This document shows, one piece after another, positions 50,728-60,512 of a DNA stretch of 64,000 nt (within the stretch, counting starts at the first letter, position 1; every line of letters starts with the position of its first letter). Source of the stretch: Chloroflexi bacterium HGW-Chloroflexi-6 (lineage in GTDB: Bacteria > Chloroflexota > Anaerolineae > Anaerolineales > Villigracilaceae); NCBI GenBank assembly GCA_002840685.1, contig PHBU01000016.1, positions 53,587-117,586 of the forward strand. The letters are read 5' to 3'. Both the position numbers and the translations under genes were made by a program. The notes under the pieces are model-generated. The model had not been told where the DNA came from. It saw only the letters and a list, made by a program, of their open reading frames with translations, and made no database searches.

Positions 50728-51864
50728 TCACTTCTGTGATTGTTCGTATACCCGCTCAAACTCAGCCCGGAACTGCGCGGCAAACTCGGGGTCGAAAACG
50801 ATCATAACGTTCTCGTCATTCCTGCGTTCGGCGCTGGCGCTGAAGTTGTATGAGCCAAAGATGACGATGCTTTCATCGATGATGAAGACTTTGTGATGCA
50901 TGTTGCTTGGGTTGCCGTCCATATAGACGGACAGGCTGGCTTCTTTGAATCGGTCATATTCGCCGCCGGTATTCGAACTGATCTGACCTTCATCCATGAC
51001 CCCGGCTACGATCAACCCCTGGCGGGATTTGCTGACCAGGATCTCGGCAAAATCATCGGTGGTGAAAGAGAAAGCCAAAAAGTAAATGCTCGATTGTGCG
51101 CCCTTGAGCAGTTCCAGAATGCGCTTCCCGGCCCCGTCATCGGGTGAGAAGTAGGTTTCGACCACAATCCCATCCACTGTGACGGTTGGGTTGGGGGTTC
51201 GCGCCAGGATGTCTGGCCCGAAGTAGTCCCGGTCGAACATCTCGTTGAACTCTTCCAGGTAATTTTCTGCAATTTGTTTCGAGCGGATGCGCACCAGGCT
51301 GTTGTTTTCCTCGTAAAAACCGGAGGTGGTGTAATTGGCCGAACCCATCCAGACCTCGGCCCGGTCGATGATGATGAACTTATCGTGCATCAATCCCTCG
51401 CGCCGGTCGCCGACGATCTCAAGGCCCGCGCTCGACAGGCGTTCGGGCACAGACCGCTCCATGTTGTCGCTTTCCATCACGATCCGAATCGTTACGCCGC
51501 GTTTTTGGGCGCGCAGCAGGGCATCGCGCAGCGATTCAAGGCTCATGCTATAAGCGGCGATATCGATCGAGAGCCGCGCTTCGTCGATGGCCGCCACGAG
51601 CGGTTCATCGATCCCGTCTTCCTGCGTTTCTGCGAAACGATCGAAGGGATCTGTAAAATAGATCTCGTAAAAGGCATTGCTGTAGCCGTAGCCGACCTCG
51701 ACCGGGATCTCATACGCGCCAATTTGCGGGGCCAGCACGGTTTCAACCGCTTCGACGGTGGGTGGCTCGACATCGGCCGTTACAATTACCGGCACATTTT
51801 CAACTCCGCAGGCCAGGCTGGCAAGAAGCAGCCCAAACAGGGCAAGAAGTGGTTTTTTTGACAT
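50728..51864 (-). CDS. Exported phospholipase D-family lipoprotein
   Basis: A 378-residue protein with a lipoprotein signal (LFGLLLASLAC, Cys about residue 19) and two HKD half-sites: MHDKFIIIDRAEVWMGSAN and HHKVFIIDESIVIFGSYN. This is a complete PLD active site made by one chain. The family includes nucleases and phospholipases; the outside location suggests scavenging of nucleic acid or lipid, but the substrate is not readable. Transcribed divergently from murJ; the 3' end abuts the cassette-like array. Confidence 0.88.
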   Translation of the reverse strand: MSKKPLLALFGLLLASLACGVENVPVIVTADVEPPTVEAVETVLAPQIGAYEIPVEVGYGYSNAFYEIYFTDPFDRFAETQEDGIDEPLVAAIDEARLSIDIAAYSMSLESLRDALLRAQKRGVTIRIVMESDNMERSVPERLSSAGLEIVGDRREGLMHDKFIIIDRAEVWMGSANYTTSGFYEENNSLVRIRSKQIAENYLEEFNEMFDRDYFGPDILARTPNPTVTVDGIVVETYFSPDDGAGKRILELLKGAQSSIYFLAFSFTTDDFAEILVSKSRQGLIVAGVMDEGQISSNTGGEYDRFKEASLSVYMDGNPSNMHHKVFIIDESIVIFGSYNFSASAERRNDENVMIVFDPEFAAQFRAEFERVYEQSQK

Positions 51865-51919
51865 AATTTCTCCTGAAGGTGGCTAAATTATAGCACGCCT
51901 GTTCCACAAAGAATTGCTT

Positions 51920-51925
51920 TATAAT
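51920..51925 (+). promoter_or_regulatory. TATAAT box 7 nt before the murJ GTG
   Basis: Perfect -10 hexamer ending 7 nt before the GTG start at 51933, with no ribosome site between: predicted leaderless transcript. Confidence 0.6.
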
Positions 51926-51932
51926 CGCACCC

Positions 51933-53507
51933 GTGAGTAAAACCAACACCCCCAGTTTGTTTCGAGCCGCCGGTACGGTGGCTTTTGCGATTCTGTTCGG
52001 ACAGGTCATGAGCCTCTTGCGCAGTATGCTGTTCGCAGGCGCCTTCCTTGACGTCGAACGGGATGCTTTTTCTGCCGCCAACCGCGTCAGCGAGACCCTT
52101 TTCACCTTGATCGCGGCCGGGGCGCTCGGTTCAGCCTTCATGCCGACCTTTACCGGACTTTTGGTCAAGGACAAACGCGAGTCCGCCTGGCGGCTGGCCG
52201 CTTCGCTGGCGACCCTGGTCACGCTGACCCTGAGCTTGTTCGCCGTGATCGCAGCGATTTTTGCCCCACAAATTGTCCGTTATTTACTGGCCCCCGGTTT
52301 CTACGCCGACCCGGCCCTTTTCAGCCTGACTGTTGACCTGCTGCGCATTCAACTGGCCTCCGCTGTTTTATTTGGGCTGGGCGGATTGCTGGTGGGTGTT
52401 CTTAACGCCCATCATATTTTCTTTATCCCGCAATTGACCGCTTCCGTTTACCAACTCGGCCAGATTTTCGGCATCCTGGTCTTGGCGAAATGGTTTGGGC
52501 TGGGCATTTATGGCCTGGCCTGGGGCGTGGTGATCGGTTCGGCATTTTATCTGGCCATTCAGATCCCGGCTTTGTTGGGATTGGTGCGAAAACTACCCGC
52601 CCGCCCCTCCCTTTCGCTGGGGCTGGACAACCCCGACCTGCTCCAGGTTATCCGCCTGATGGGGCCGCGCGTCTTGGGCGCCAGTGTGGTGCAGCTCAAT
52701 TTTTGGGTCAACAACAACCTGGCCTCCCAAATGGGCAGCGGATTTGTCAATACGCTCGGCTTTGGTTTCGCCCTGATGGTCATGGCCCAGGCAGTGATCG
52801 CCCAATCGGTGGCGATTGCCGTCATGCCGACTTTTTCGGCTCAGTTTGCGCTTGGCAAACGCGACGAAATGCGCGCGGCGCTCTCTGCGGCCCTGCGCGG
52901 AGTCTTGCTCCTGGCGATCCCGGCCAGCCTGGGGCTGATCCTGCTGGCCTCGCCGATCGTCTCGATGCTCTACCAGCGCGGCGAGTTCGATGAGATCGCC
53001 GTCCAGATGACGGCCTGGGCGCTGGTCTGGTACGCGGCCGGGATGATCGGCCACTCGCTGCTCGAAGTCCTGACGCGCGCCTTTTACGCCCGCCAGGACA
53101 CCAAAACCCCGGTCATGGTCGGCGTTGCGGCGATGAGCTTGAACGTTCTCTTGAGCTTTGCCTTTTCGGCCTGGTTCCGCCAAATCGGTTGGATGCCGCA
53201 CGGCGGGCTGGCGCTGGCCAATTCGCTGGCAACCGCCCTCGAAGCGCTGGCGCTCTTCTACCTGATCCGCCGACAGTTGCAGGGGGTCCAGGGACGAAGC
53301 ATCGCTGACGGTCTGCTGCGTTTTGGTTTGTCCGCTCTCGGCATGGGACTGGCCCTGGCCGCCTGGCTTGGCTTTTCTGCCGGGATGAATCCCTGGCTGG
53401 TCGGGCTGGGAGGGGTCGCTTTGGGCGGCCTGGTCTACGGCCTGGGCCTGCTTTTATTGCGCGTGTCTGAAGTGCAGATGGTTTTACGGATTGTTCGCAG
53501 AAAGTAA
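51933..53507 (+). CDS. murJ: Lipid II flippase MurJ
   Basis: A 524-residue MATE/MOP-fold membrane protein with about 14 helices. Typical segments include FLDVERDAFSAANRVSETLFTLIAAGALGSAFMPTF near the N-terminus, the LVGVLNAHHIFFIPQL turn, and LLEVLTRAFYARQDTKTPVMVG. MurJ flips the lipid-linked peptidoglycan precursor across the membrane. The start is GTG, fixed by a TATAAT box just upstream. Its presence with L,D-transpeptidase and Ddl-like genes argues that the organism makes peptidoglycan. Confidence 0.9.
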   Translation: MSKTNTPSLFRAAGTVAFAILFGQVMSLLRSMLFAGAFLDVERDAFSAANRVSETLFTLIAAGALGSAFMPTFTGLLVKDKRESAWRLAASLATLVTLTLSLFAVIAAIFAPQIVRYLLAPGFYADPALFSLTVDLLRIQLASAVLFGLGGLLVGVLNAHHIFFIPQLTASVYQLGQIFGILVLAKWFGLGIYGLAWGVVIGSAFYLAIQIPALLGLVRKLPARPSLSLGLDNPDLLQVIRLMGPRVLGASVVQLNFWVNNNLASQMGSGFVNTLGFGFALMVMAQAVIAQSVAIAVMPTFSAQFALGKRDEMRAALSAALRGVLLLAIPASLGLILLASPIVSMLYQRGEFDEIAVQMTAWALVWYAAGMIGHSLLEVLTRAFYARQDTKTPVMVGVAAMSLNVLLSFAFSAWFRQIGWMPHGGLALANSLATALEALALFYLIRRQLQGVQGRSIADGLLRFGLSALGMGLALAAWLGFSAGMNPWLVGLGGVALGGLVYGLGLLLLRVSEVQMVLRIVRRK

Positions 53508-53561
53508 TGTAACGTGAATTCGGATGTAGGCTTTTGAGCCTGATTTTGCTGAAGAATTTTC

Positions 53562-53630
53562 ACGCAAAGTCGCAAAGCGCGCAAAGAAAAATAAAAAACT
53601 TGGCGATCTTGGCGGCTTTGCGTGAGAAAA
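53562..53630. repeat. GCAAAG-type dispersed repeat, copy 2
   Basis: Begins ACGCAAAGTCGCAAAG and ends TTTGCGTGAGAAA, matching 28241-28310 in the same orientation. Confidence 0.75.
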
Positions 53631-53683
53631 AAACACAAAACTTAGTCTGGGATTCTTATCCCGCCTTTTGCAAGAGAAGAAAA

Positions 53684-53702
53684 CGCGGGATGGCATCCCG
53701 CG
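53684..53702. repeat. GCGGGAT hairpin, copy 3
   Basis: CGCGGGAT (53684-53691) and ATCCCGCG (53695-53702) with a GGC loop; same family as 23525-23575. Confidence 0.7.
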
Positions 53703-53718
53703 CTCCGCAGGGTAAAAA

Positions 53719-54318
53719 ATGACCGACTTCCCCATTTCCCCCATTACTCTTGAAGGTCAACTGGTGCGCCTCGAGCCGCTGAGCCTCGTCCACGCGGAAG
53801 GGCTGGCCGAGGCGGGGAACGACCCGGCTATTTGGCGCTACATGCTCTACGGTAATCTAAGCCTGCCGGGCGCGATGGAGGCCTGGGTGCGAGACATCCT
53901 GCAGCGCCAGAGCGAAAACACCGACCTGCCCTTTGCGGTCATCCACAAGCCGAGTGGACGGGTGGCAGGTGCGACGCGCTACCTCGATATCCGCCCGGCC
54001 CATCGCGGGCTGGAGATTGGCGGCACATGGTATGGGATCGAATTCCAGCGCACGGGGGTCAATACCGAGTGCAAATACCTGCTTTTGCGGCACGCATTCG
54101 AGACAATAGGCTGCATCCGCGTCCAGTTCAAGGCCGATGCGACCAACGAACGCTCCCTGCGCGGCATCGAGCGGATCGGGGCCCAGCGCGAGGGTGTTTT
54201 GCGCAATCATATGCTCCTTGCGGATGGCCGGCGGCGCGATTCTGTCTATTACAGCATCCTCGACAGCGAGTGGCCCGCGGTGCGCACTCATCTGGAAGCG
54301 CTGCTCGCCAGGGGTTAG
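53719..54318 (+). CDS. RimJ/RimL-type GNAT acetyltransferase
   Basis: A 199-residue GNAT protein: LEGQLVRLEPLSLVHAEGL at the start, VAGATRYLDIRPAHRGLEIGGTWYG, then NTECKYLLLRHAFETIGCIRVQFKADATNERSLRGIERIGAQREGVLRNH, the standard pattern of the RimJ/RimL acetyltransferase group. Targets may be protein N-termini or small amines. Its stop codon overlaps the convergent CHAT gene's stop (54315-54318). Confidence 0.9.
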   Translation: MTDFPISPITLEGQLVRLEPLSLVHAEGLAEAGNDPAIWRYMLYGNLSLPGAMEAWVRDILQRQSENTDLPFAVIHKPSGRVAGATRYLDIRPAHRGLEIGGTWYGIEFQRTGVNTECKYLLLRHAFETIGCIRVQFKADATNERSLRGIERIGAQREGVLRNHMLLADGRRRDSVYYSILDSEWPAVRTHLEALLARG

Positions 54319-57300
54319 TGATCGTTTGAGATGGCCACGGCAGGGGTTGCCGGGCTGGGTGTTACAGATGAATTCCGCTCCAGGTGCATGTCAGACATGG
54401 CGTAAGGGGTGTAGGCCAGCCCGATGAAACTGCCCTGATTGAGCAGATCCCAGCGCATCGACAGGATGGCCTGTCCGACGCCGGCTCCGCGCCCGAGATG
54501 CTCGAAAAATCGTTCGGCAGCCTGGTAGCCAAACTCGACGGTGACTTCGATCTCGGTCCCGATCACGCCGCCCACCATCAGGTCGCGGAATGCGCTGACA
54601 AAATCAAGGGTCAGCTCGGGCAGCAGGTCGGTGGTATAGCAGCCGTTGATGAACACCAGCGGACGGGTTTCCTCCCATTTTTCCAGATCAATATAATCAT
54701 GTTCGCCCCAGTTGCCCGGCAGGTCCGGGGTAATGGTATGTTTGGCGTCTTTATCCCTTGGGCCGATGCTCAGGGTTGTGACTTTGCCGTCCTTGCCGCC
54801 GTGACACAGGATGTAAACGATCTGGGGAGCGCGCAGGCTGTCGCGGAATTCATCGCGCTCGCGGGCCAGGCCGGAAGGCAGGTATTCGGCGCTGACCGCC
54901 TGGCGGATGGTTTCAAAATGGGTCTGATAGCGGCTTTTGCGGGGCACATCTTCGGTGGCCGCCACGGCCATTTTGATCGGAATATCGGCCAGGGTTCGCC
55001 TGGCGGGTTCAATATCCCAGCCTTTGCTGTGCAGGGCTGAGAGCGGTTGTTCCAGGGTGTATTTGTAGCCCCAGAATCCAAACGGACAGATGACGTTGGT
55101 TTCGTGTTCGTGCTCGTAGGGGCAGGCTGCAAAACCCTGGGCCTGTTTGCGGGTCGCGGTAACTTTGTCCCATTGCTCGTCGACAACGCGGCAAATCTTG
55201 AATGGTTTTTCGCTGTGGCCGGGTTCAATTGGGATTTCATAGACCAGCGCCCAGGGAATAATGTGCGTGGAAGGCACTGACCCGGTCCGCGCCAGCTGGA
55301 TGACATCCCCGGGCTGCAGCGCCGAGCGGAATTTTTTGCGCCAGGCCAGCGGCGACAGGCTGCCGCCGGGGGTGATGCCTTGCAGGAGAATGCTGTACAG
55401 TTCTGCGCCCAATTTCCCGAGTGCGGTCAGGTCGTCTTTGAATTTATCGAGCAGGAAGGTTTCGCTGTTGTAACTGGCCAGGTTTTGCCCGGCGGGGTTG
55501 ACCAGGATGCTGCGGGCGCGCTCCAGCACCGATTGGATCATCGCGGCGTCATAAGACTTCCAGGCCGGGGGCAGGGAGGCGGTTTCGGTCTCTTGTGTAT
55601 CGTGCATTTTGAGCAGCAGGCGGTGACTGCCGGACAGGTCATCGTTGAGCATCAGCCCGACTTTGACCGGGACAGCTTCCCCGTTTTCGCTCAAGCGGCG
55701 CGTGGCGATCGTCTCCTCCACCGCGCGGAAGCCGGGAGTCAGCACATAGTCGACCAGCCCGCTGTTAAGCGTCTCCTGAACCTGGCCGGCTTGGCGCTGG
55801 ACGCCAATATCCAGCACTGCCGATTGAATGACCTGCGCCCCGTAGTACAGGCACAGCCGTCCATGCGCGCGCAGGGTTTCTTTCTTGTGCGCGGTTTGCG
55901 GGGCCGAGACGCGCAAGTGGACCGGGCCGGGTCTGTCCGCCAGTTCCTGGCTCTGACCCTTATACGGGATGCTGCGCCCGATTGCCAGGAGGGGCACTCG
56001 CATGCGGGCGCTGACCAGGTTCGGGCTGAATTGCTCACTGACAAAAACCACCTCGACATCAAACCAGCCCTGCTGCTTTTCTTCTTCACTGACCAGCTCG
56101 CCAATCGCTTCTTCGGGAAATTCAGCGTTTTCGCCCAACAGGCTCGGGAAGCGATTCCAGCGCGGCCCAATATCGACCAGCAGATCGTAGGTTGCGCCAG
56201 CTTGCAGCGATTCTTCGAGTGGGATCACGCGCCCGCTGTCTTCGGCAAAATTGGTATTGATCACCCGTGGGGCGTTGCGGATCTCTTCTTCGATGGCGCC
56301 TGCTTGTGGCAGGCTGAGCGCGGCTTCAAGCGTTGTGCGATCCACCATGCGCGCGGCTTCTGCCATGGCGGGCAGGAAAACTGCCCCGTCCCGTTCGTGG
56401 TCCCAGGTTGTATGGCGAATCGAGCGGAGTGTATCCAGGCTTTCGCGCAGGCGATCTGTTGAATTATCGATTGCCTCGCGGATGTTTTCACTGAACAGGC
56501 GTTTTGACTGAGTTGTGTGCAAGACAGGCGAATAGCTCTGGATTTTTTCTTCCATTTTGCTGATGCGTTCGACACGGCTCTCGGCCCGCACCAGGCGTTT
56601 TTCAAGGGCTGCCATCCAGCGGTTAAAGTTAAGAATATCTTCGCCGCCTTTTGGATAGGTTAGCTCGATCTGCAATTCGTTTTCATACCAGTAGCCTGGC
56701 GTTGTCATTTCAACCAACTGCCGGTTGTGAACCAGGTTGGCGTAAACATCCATCAGGTACTCATCGTGGGCCGCGCTGGAGCGGGCATGGACGCGCAAGA
56801 CAGCCAGCCCGAGGCTTTCTGCCAGGCTGGCAAGCGAGGCCGCGTTATCGAAACTTTGCCGGTCAATTGCGTCAAAAATCAACAGGCGGGTGCGGCTGGC
56901 GCGCAGCGCGCTTGATAAAGATTCAAGCGAAAGGTTTGTGCCCTGTTCATCGAGCAGCAACTCACCCTGCGGAGAGACCTTTCCGCAAAAATGGATGATT
57001 TCGTAATCCTTGCGCCGTATCGGTTGCTTGGCCTGACCGGGAAATTGCGCCACCCGCAGGCCTTTGGTATCGTAGATGAACGGCTCAAGCCTGCCATTGA
57101 CCGCGCTTTCGGCAAAAGCGGCCAGGGCAGCATTGTCCAGGCCGGGCGCCCAAACATGCGGCACGAGCATTTTGCTGGCAACCTCTGCATGATTGTGCAG
57201 CAAAATAGACAAAGCTCCTGTCAGATTAAAGGCGATGGAAGGAAACCCGGCCTGGTTCGTAACATAGCCCGGCAGGCCAAGCAGGATATCGATCGGCATT

Positions 57301-57380
57301 TTGATGCCGCGCCAACTCACAGCTTGTGCACTTTTCGCGATGGGATTGGCCCGGAAAAAACCGTTAAATTCAGGCGACAT
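54315..57380 (-). CDS. CHAT-domain protein with an additional N-terminal CHAT-like fold
   Basis: A 1021-residue protein. The C-terminal 200 residues are a caspase-like CHAT domain with the dyad in IVYILCHGGKDG (His860) and PLVFINGCYTTDLL (Cys914). Residues 120-215 have a similar strand pattern (DYEIIHFCGKVS, His130; RTRLLIFDAIDR) in which the Cys position is Asp-Ala, so it looks like an inactive CHAT. A helical region (230-340) and a beta domain lie between. CHAT proteases take part in programmed responses, for example type III-E CRISPR and gasdermin systems, but no partner is seen here. The start has AAGGAG 7 nt upstream. Confidence 0.8.
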   Translation of the reverse strand: MSPEFNGFFRANPIAKSAQAVSWRGIKMPIDILLGLPGYVTNQAGFPSIAFNLTGALSILLHNHAEVASKMLVPHVWAPGLDNAALAAFAESAVNGRLEPFIYDTKGLRVAQFPGQAKQPIRRKDYEIIHFCGKVSPQGELLLDEQGTNLSLESLSSALRASRTRLLIFDAIDRQSFDNAASLASLAESLGLAVLRVHARSSAAHDEYLMDVYANLVHNRQLVEMTTPGYWYENELQIELTYPKGGEDILNFNRWMAALEKRLVRAESRVERISKMEEKIQSYSPVLHTTQSKRLFSENIREAIDNSTDRLRESLDTLRSIRHTTWDHERDGAVFLPAMAEAARMVDRTTLEAALSLPQAGAIEEEIRNAPRVINTNFAEDSGRVIPLEESLQAGATYDLLVDIGPRWNRFPSLLGENAEFPEEAIGELVSEEEKQQGWFDVEVVFVSEQFSPNLVSARMRVPLLAIGRSIPYKGQSQELADRPGPVHLRVSAPQTAHKKETLRAHGRLCLYYGAQVIQSAVLDIGVQRQAGQVQETLNSGLVDYVLTPGFRAVEETIATRRLSENGEAVPVKVGLMLNDDLSGSHRLLLKMHDTQETETASLPPAWKSYDAAMIQSVLERARSILVNPAGQNLASYNSETFLLDKFKDDLTALGKLGAELYSILLQGITPGGSLSPLAWRKKFRSALQPGDVIQLARTGSVPSTHIIPWALVYEIPIEPGHSEKPFKICRVVDEQWDKVTATRKQAQGFAACPYEHEHETNVICPFGFWGYKYTLEQPLSALHSKGWDIEPARRTLADIPIKMAVAATEDVPRKSRYQTHFETIRQAVSAEYLPSGLARERDEFRDSLRAPQIVYILCHGGKDGKVTTLSIGPRDKDAKHTITPDLPGNWGEHDYIDLEKWEETRPLVFINGCYTTDLLPELTLDFVSAFRDLMVGGVIGTEIEVTVEFGYQAAERFFEHLGRGAGVGQAILSMRWDLLNQGSFIGLAYTPYAMSDMHLERNSSVTPSPATPAVAISNDH

Positions 57381-57515
57381 ACGTTTGCTCCTTTCACCAG
57401 TCTTACAGGTACCGGCTTGCAGCGTTAACCAATTAGCGAGAAAATGGCAAAAATGATTATCATGGAAGAAAGATTTGAGCGCATATTTATAGTATACATT
57501 TTTTCAGCCCCGCAC

Positions 57516-57544
57516 TTGACGCTTTGTGTCTTTCAACATAAGAT
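57516..57544 (+). promoter_or_regulatory. gyrA promoter
   Basis: TTGACG (57516-57521) and TAAGAT (57539-57544) with a 17-bp spacer. The leader RNA is about 95 nt and ends with AAAGGATC before the ATG. Confidence 0.75.
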
Positions 57545-57645
57545 AAGCGCGATAGAACAAATTTACAGTCTTTTGGAGTCAGAGGTTTCCTGACTTTTAA
57601 TTTCCAGTATCGGGAGATATTGGACTCCGAAAAAAGGATCATCGT

Positions 57646-60378
57646 ATGGAACTTGGCCTCGTTCGTAAAATAGATATCGATACCGAAATGCAGCAGTCGT
57701 ACCTCGATTACGCCATGAGCGTGATCGTCTCGCGCGCCCTGCCCGATGCCCGCGACGGAATGAAACCCGTTCAGCGCCGCATTTTATATGCCATGTATGA
57801 TATGGGTTTGCGCGCCGACAGCACCTATAAGAAATCGGCGCGTATCGTCGGTGAAGTGCTTGGTAAATATCATCCGCACGGCGATTCGGCAGTTTATGAA
57901 GCCATGGCGCGCCTGGCGCAGGATTTCTCGATGCGCGCCATGCTCGTCGACGGACAGGGTAACTTCGGCTCGATCGATGGGGACCCGCCTGCGGCCATGC
58001 GTTACACCGAGGCCCGGCTTTCGCCTGCCGCGCTCGACATCCTGCTCGATATCAATAAAAACACGGTCGATTTTGTTACCAATTTCGACGACACCCTGAC
58101 CGAGCCAACCGTTTTACCGGCTGCCATCCCCAACCTGCTGGTCAACGGCGCGACCGGTATCGCCGTTGGTATGGCCACCAGCATCCCGCCTCATAACCTG
58201 GGCGAGATCAGCGATGCGCTGATCTACATGCTGCAAAACTGGGAAAAGCTGGACGATATCGATGTTTCGCAGTTGATGCGCTTCGTCAAAGGGCCAGACT
58301 TCCCGACCGGCGGTGTGATCATCGAATCGCACGGCGACGAAGGCATCGAAGCGGCCTACGGCACCGGGCGCGGAAAGGTCACCGTCCAGGCGCGCGCCCA
58401 CCTCGAAGAGATGGAGCGCGGCAAGAACCGCATCATCGTCACCGAACTGCCTTACCAGACCAACAAATCCAGCCTGATCGAGCGCATCGCCGAACTGGCC
58501 CGCGATGGCCAGTTGGACGGAGTCTCAGACTTGCGCGACGAATCTGACCGCCAGGGTATGCGCATCGTCATCGAGATGACCAAAAACGCCGACCCCGAAG
58601 CCATCCTGCGCGACCTGTACAAGCGCACCCCGATGCAATCGACCTTCAGCATCATCCTGCTGGCGCTCGTTGACGGCGAGCCGCGCATGCTCTCACTCAA
58701 ACAGGCCCTGCGGGTGTTTGTCGAACATCGCTTAACGGTCATCCGCCGCCGGGCCGAGTACGATCTCGAAAAGGCCAGGGCCCGCGCGCATGTTCTCGAA
58801 GGCTACATGATCGCCTTGAAACACCTCGATGAGATCATCGAAATCATCAAAAAATCACCGGATGTTGAAACCGCCCGCGAACGACTGATGAAGCGTTACA
58901 AACTGAGCGAGATCCAGGCCAACGCCATTCTGGAAATGCAGTTGCGCCGCCTGGCTGCCCTCGAACGCAAGAAGATCGAAACCGAATACAAGGAACTGCA
59001 GGCGCAGATCAAGGAACTCGAAACCTTGCTCAAATCGCCTGCCAAAATGCGCGCCCTGGCCGCCGAGGAAATGCTCAAGATCAAAGCCGCCTACGCTGAC
59101 CGCCGCCGCACCCAGATCGTCAGCCTGGCGGGGGGCAAGGAAATGAAAACCCTGCTGACCTCCAGCGACCTGCTGCCCGAAGAGAGCGTCTGGGTCTGGA
59201 TGGACAAAAGCGGGCTGGTTTCGCGCACCTCTGAAGACAAATCCCCGCGCCTGAGCGGCTCAGACGCCCCGGCCTTTCTCGTGCGGAGCTCGACTCACGA
59301 TACGCTCTATCTCTCGGCTGCGAATGGCAAATCCGCGGCTGTGGCGGTTCACACCCTGCCCGAAAGCCCGACCCTGTTTAACAAAGTTTGCCCGCTCAAA
59401 GCGGATGAAAAACCGGTCTGCGGCTTTGTGCTGCCGGCCCAGAAATCGTCCCTGCCTGAAGAAACCTGTGTTTTCACCACCACGCGCGGGGGTATGGTCA
59501 AGAAGTCGCTGGTCAGCGAACTGCCCGGCCCCTCCTCCCAGACCTTCTGGCTGGTCAAGGTCAATGATGGCGATGCCCTGGGATGGGTCGGTCTGACCGA
59601 TGGCAAGCGCGAGCTCCTGCTGGCGACGGCCCTCGGCATGGCGATCCGTTTCAGCGAAGATGAAGTCCGCCCGATGGGGCTGGTCGCCGCCGGAGTCAAC
59701 GCCATTAAGCTGGGGGTCGGCGACGAAGTGACCGGCGCGGAAGTGATTAGCGGACTCTCTGCCGAAACCGCAGACAAAAACGCAGTCACGGATGTTTTCC
59801 TGATCGGTTCAGATGGCAAGGCCAAACGGGTTGCGCTGAAAGATTTTCCGTCTCAGGGCCGTTACGGGCGCGGAGTCATCGCCTGGGACCTGCCGCTCGG
59901 CACCAAACTGGCCGGGATCGCAACCGGCAAACCCAACAGCATGATCACCATCCACCTGCTCAAAGCCGCTGCCAAATCGGCCCGTCTTGACGAAGCCGGT
60001 CTCAAGAAACGCGCCACCACCCGCGGCGACGTGGTGACCGAGGTCAAACCTGGCGACGCTGTGCTCGGCCTGGTGGTTGCCTGGTCGATCGAACGCTTCC
60101 TGGGCAGTGGAAAGGGCCAGACCAAACACGCGCCGACCGTCGATAGCGGCAAGCCGCAGCAATTGGAATTGCTGGCTCCGCCGCAAAAGAAGATCCCTGC
60201 AAAGAAATCTGCTGCAGCCGCCCAAAAACCGGCAGCGAAAGCGCCCACTGCCAAGACTCCGGCCAAGAAAACTCCCGCTGCCAAGGCACCAGTAGCCAAG
60301 AAGCCTGCTACAAAAACGCCCCCCGCAAAAGCCCCGGCAGCCAAGGTGCCCGCAACGAAACCCGGCAGTAAAAAGTAA
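57646..60378 (+). CDS. gyrA: DNA gyrase subunit A with Lys/Ala/Pro-rich tail
   Basis: A 910-residue type IIA topoisomerase A subunit. N-terminal [36 protein letters not shown], the quinolone-region [15 protein letters not shown] (Ser81, Glu85) and the catalytic Tyr120 in [11 protein letters not shown]. The C-terminal beta-pinwheel has only a degenerate GyrA box (SQGRYGRG), so a topoisomerase IV-like role is possible. Residues 848-910 form a repetitive basic tail ([20 protein letters not shown]), like histone H1, absent from standard GyrA. No gyrB is nearby. Confidence 0.88.
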   Translation: MELGLVRKIDIDTEMQQSYLDYAMSVIVSRALPDARDGMKPVQRRILYAMYDMGLRADSTYKKSARIVGEVLGKYHPHGDSAVYEAMARLAQDFSMRAMLVDGQGNFGSIDGDPPAAMRYTEARLSPAALDILLDINKNTVDFVTNFDDTLTEPTVLPAAIPNLLVNGATGIAVGMATSIPPHNLGEISDALIYMLQNWEKLDDIDVSQLMRFVKGPDFPTGGVIIESHGDEGIEAAYGTGRGKVTVQARAHLEEMERGKNRIIVTELPYQTNKSSLIERIAELARDGQLDGVSDLRDESDRQGMRIVIEMTKNADPEAILRDLYKRTPMQSTFSIILLALVDGEPRMLSLKQALRVFVEHRLTVIRRRAEYDLEKARARAHVLEGYMIALKHLDEIIEIIKKSPDVETARERLMKRYKLSEIQANAILEMQLRRLAALERKKIETEYKELQAQIKELETLLKSPAKMRALAAEEMLKIKAAYADRRRTQIVSLAGGKEMKTLLTSSDLLPEESVWVWMDKSGLVSRTSEDKSPRLSGSDAPAFLVRSSTHDTLYLSAANGKSAAVAVHTLPESPTLFNKVCPLKADEKPVCGFVLPAQKSSLPEETCVFTTTRGGMVKKSLVSELPGPSSQTFWLVKVNDGDALGWVGLTDGKRELLLATALGMAIRFSEDEVRPMGLVAAGVNAIKLGVGDEVTGAEVISGLSAETADKNAVTDVFLIGSDGKAKRVALKDFPSQGRYGRGVIAWDLPLGTKLAGIATGKPNSMITIHLLKAAAKSARLDEAGLKKRATTRGDVVTEVKPGDAVLGLVVAWSIERFLGSGKGQTKHAPTVDSGKPQQLELLAPPQKKIPAKKSAAAAQKPAAKAPTAKTPAKKTPAAKAPVAKKPATKTPPAKAPAAKVPATKPGSKK

Positions 60379-60385
60379 ATCACAA

Positions 60386-60415
60386 GCCCCGCGATGTAAA
60401 AGTTGCGGGGCCTTT
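60386..60415 (+). terminator. gyrA terminator
   Basis: GCCCCGC (60386-60392) pairs with GCGGGGC (60405-60411), followed by CTTTT. Confidence 0.8.
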
Positions 60416-60434
60416 TGTTGTATATAATGCCCGT

Positions 60435-60497
60435 GGTCACAAATTGCGTTTTCATGTTCTTGTAAAATGTGCAATTTCAGGTTGAACATTTGTGACC
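60435..60497. promoter_or_regulatory. Long inverted repeat upstream of the Phd/PIN pair
   Basis: GGTCACAAAT (60435-60444) and ATTTGTGACC (60488-60497) are perfect inverses 43 bp apart, bracketing the promoter's upstream part. They may be distal regulator half-sites or a DNA-loop element. Confidence 0.45.
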
Positions 60498-60511
60498 GGG
60501 ACGGGTATAAT
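60482..60511 (+). promoter_or_regulatory. Promoter of the Phd/PIN module
   Basis: TTGAAC (60482-60487), 18-bp spacer, TATAAT (60506-60511). Its -10 region repeats the 16-mer found at 31116-31131. Confidence 0.7.
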
Positions 60512-60512
60512 C

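Noticed and set aside
55380..56462. 360-codon open frame on the plus strand opposite the CHAT gene
   Set aside because: It is antisense to a well-supported gene, has no recognisable domain, and such long shadow frames are common in GC-rich DNA.
59809..60489. Two minus-strand frames covering the gyrA tail
   Set aside because: They arise from the repetitive Lys/Ala/Pro codons read in reverse and have no independent support.
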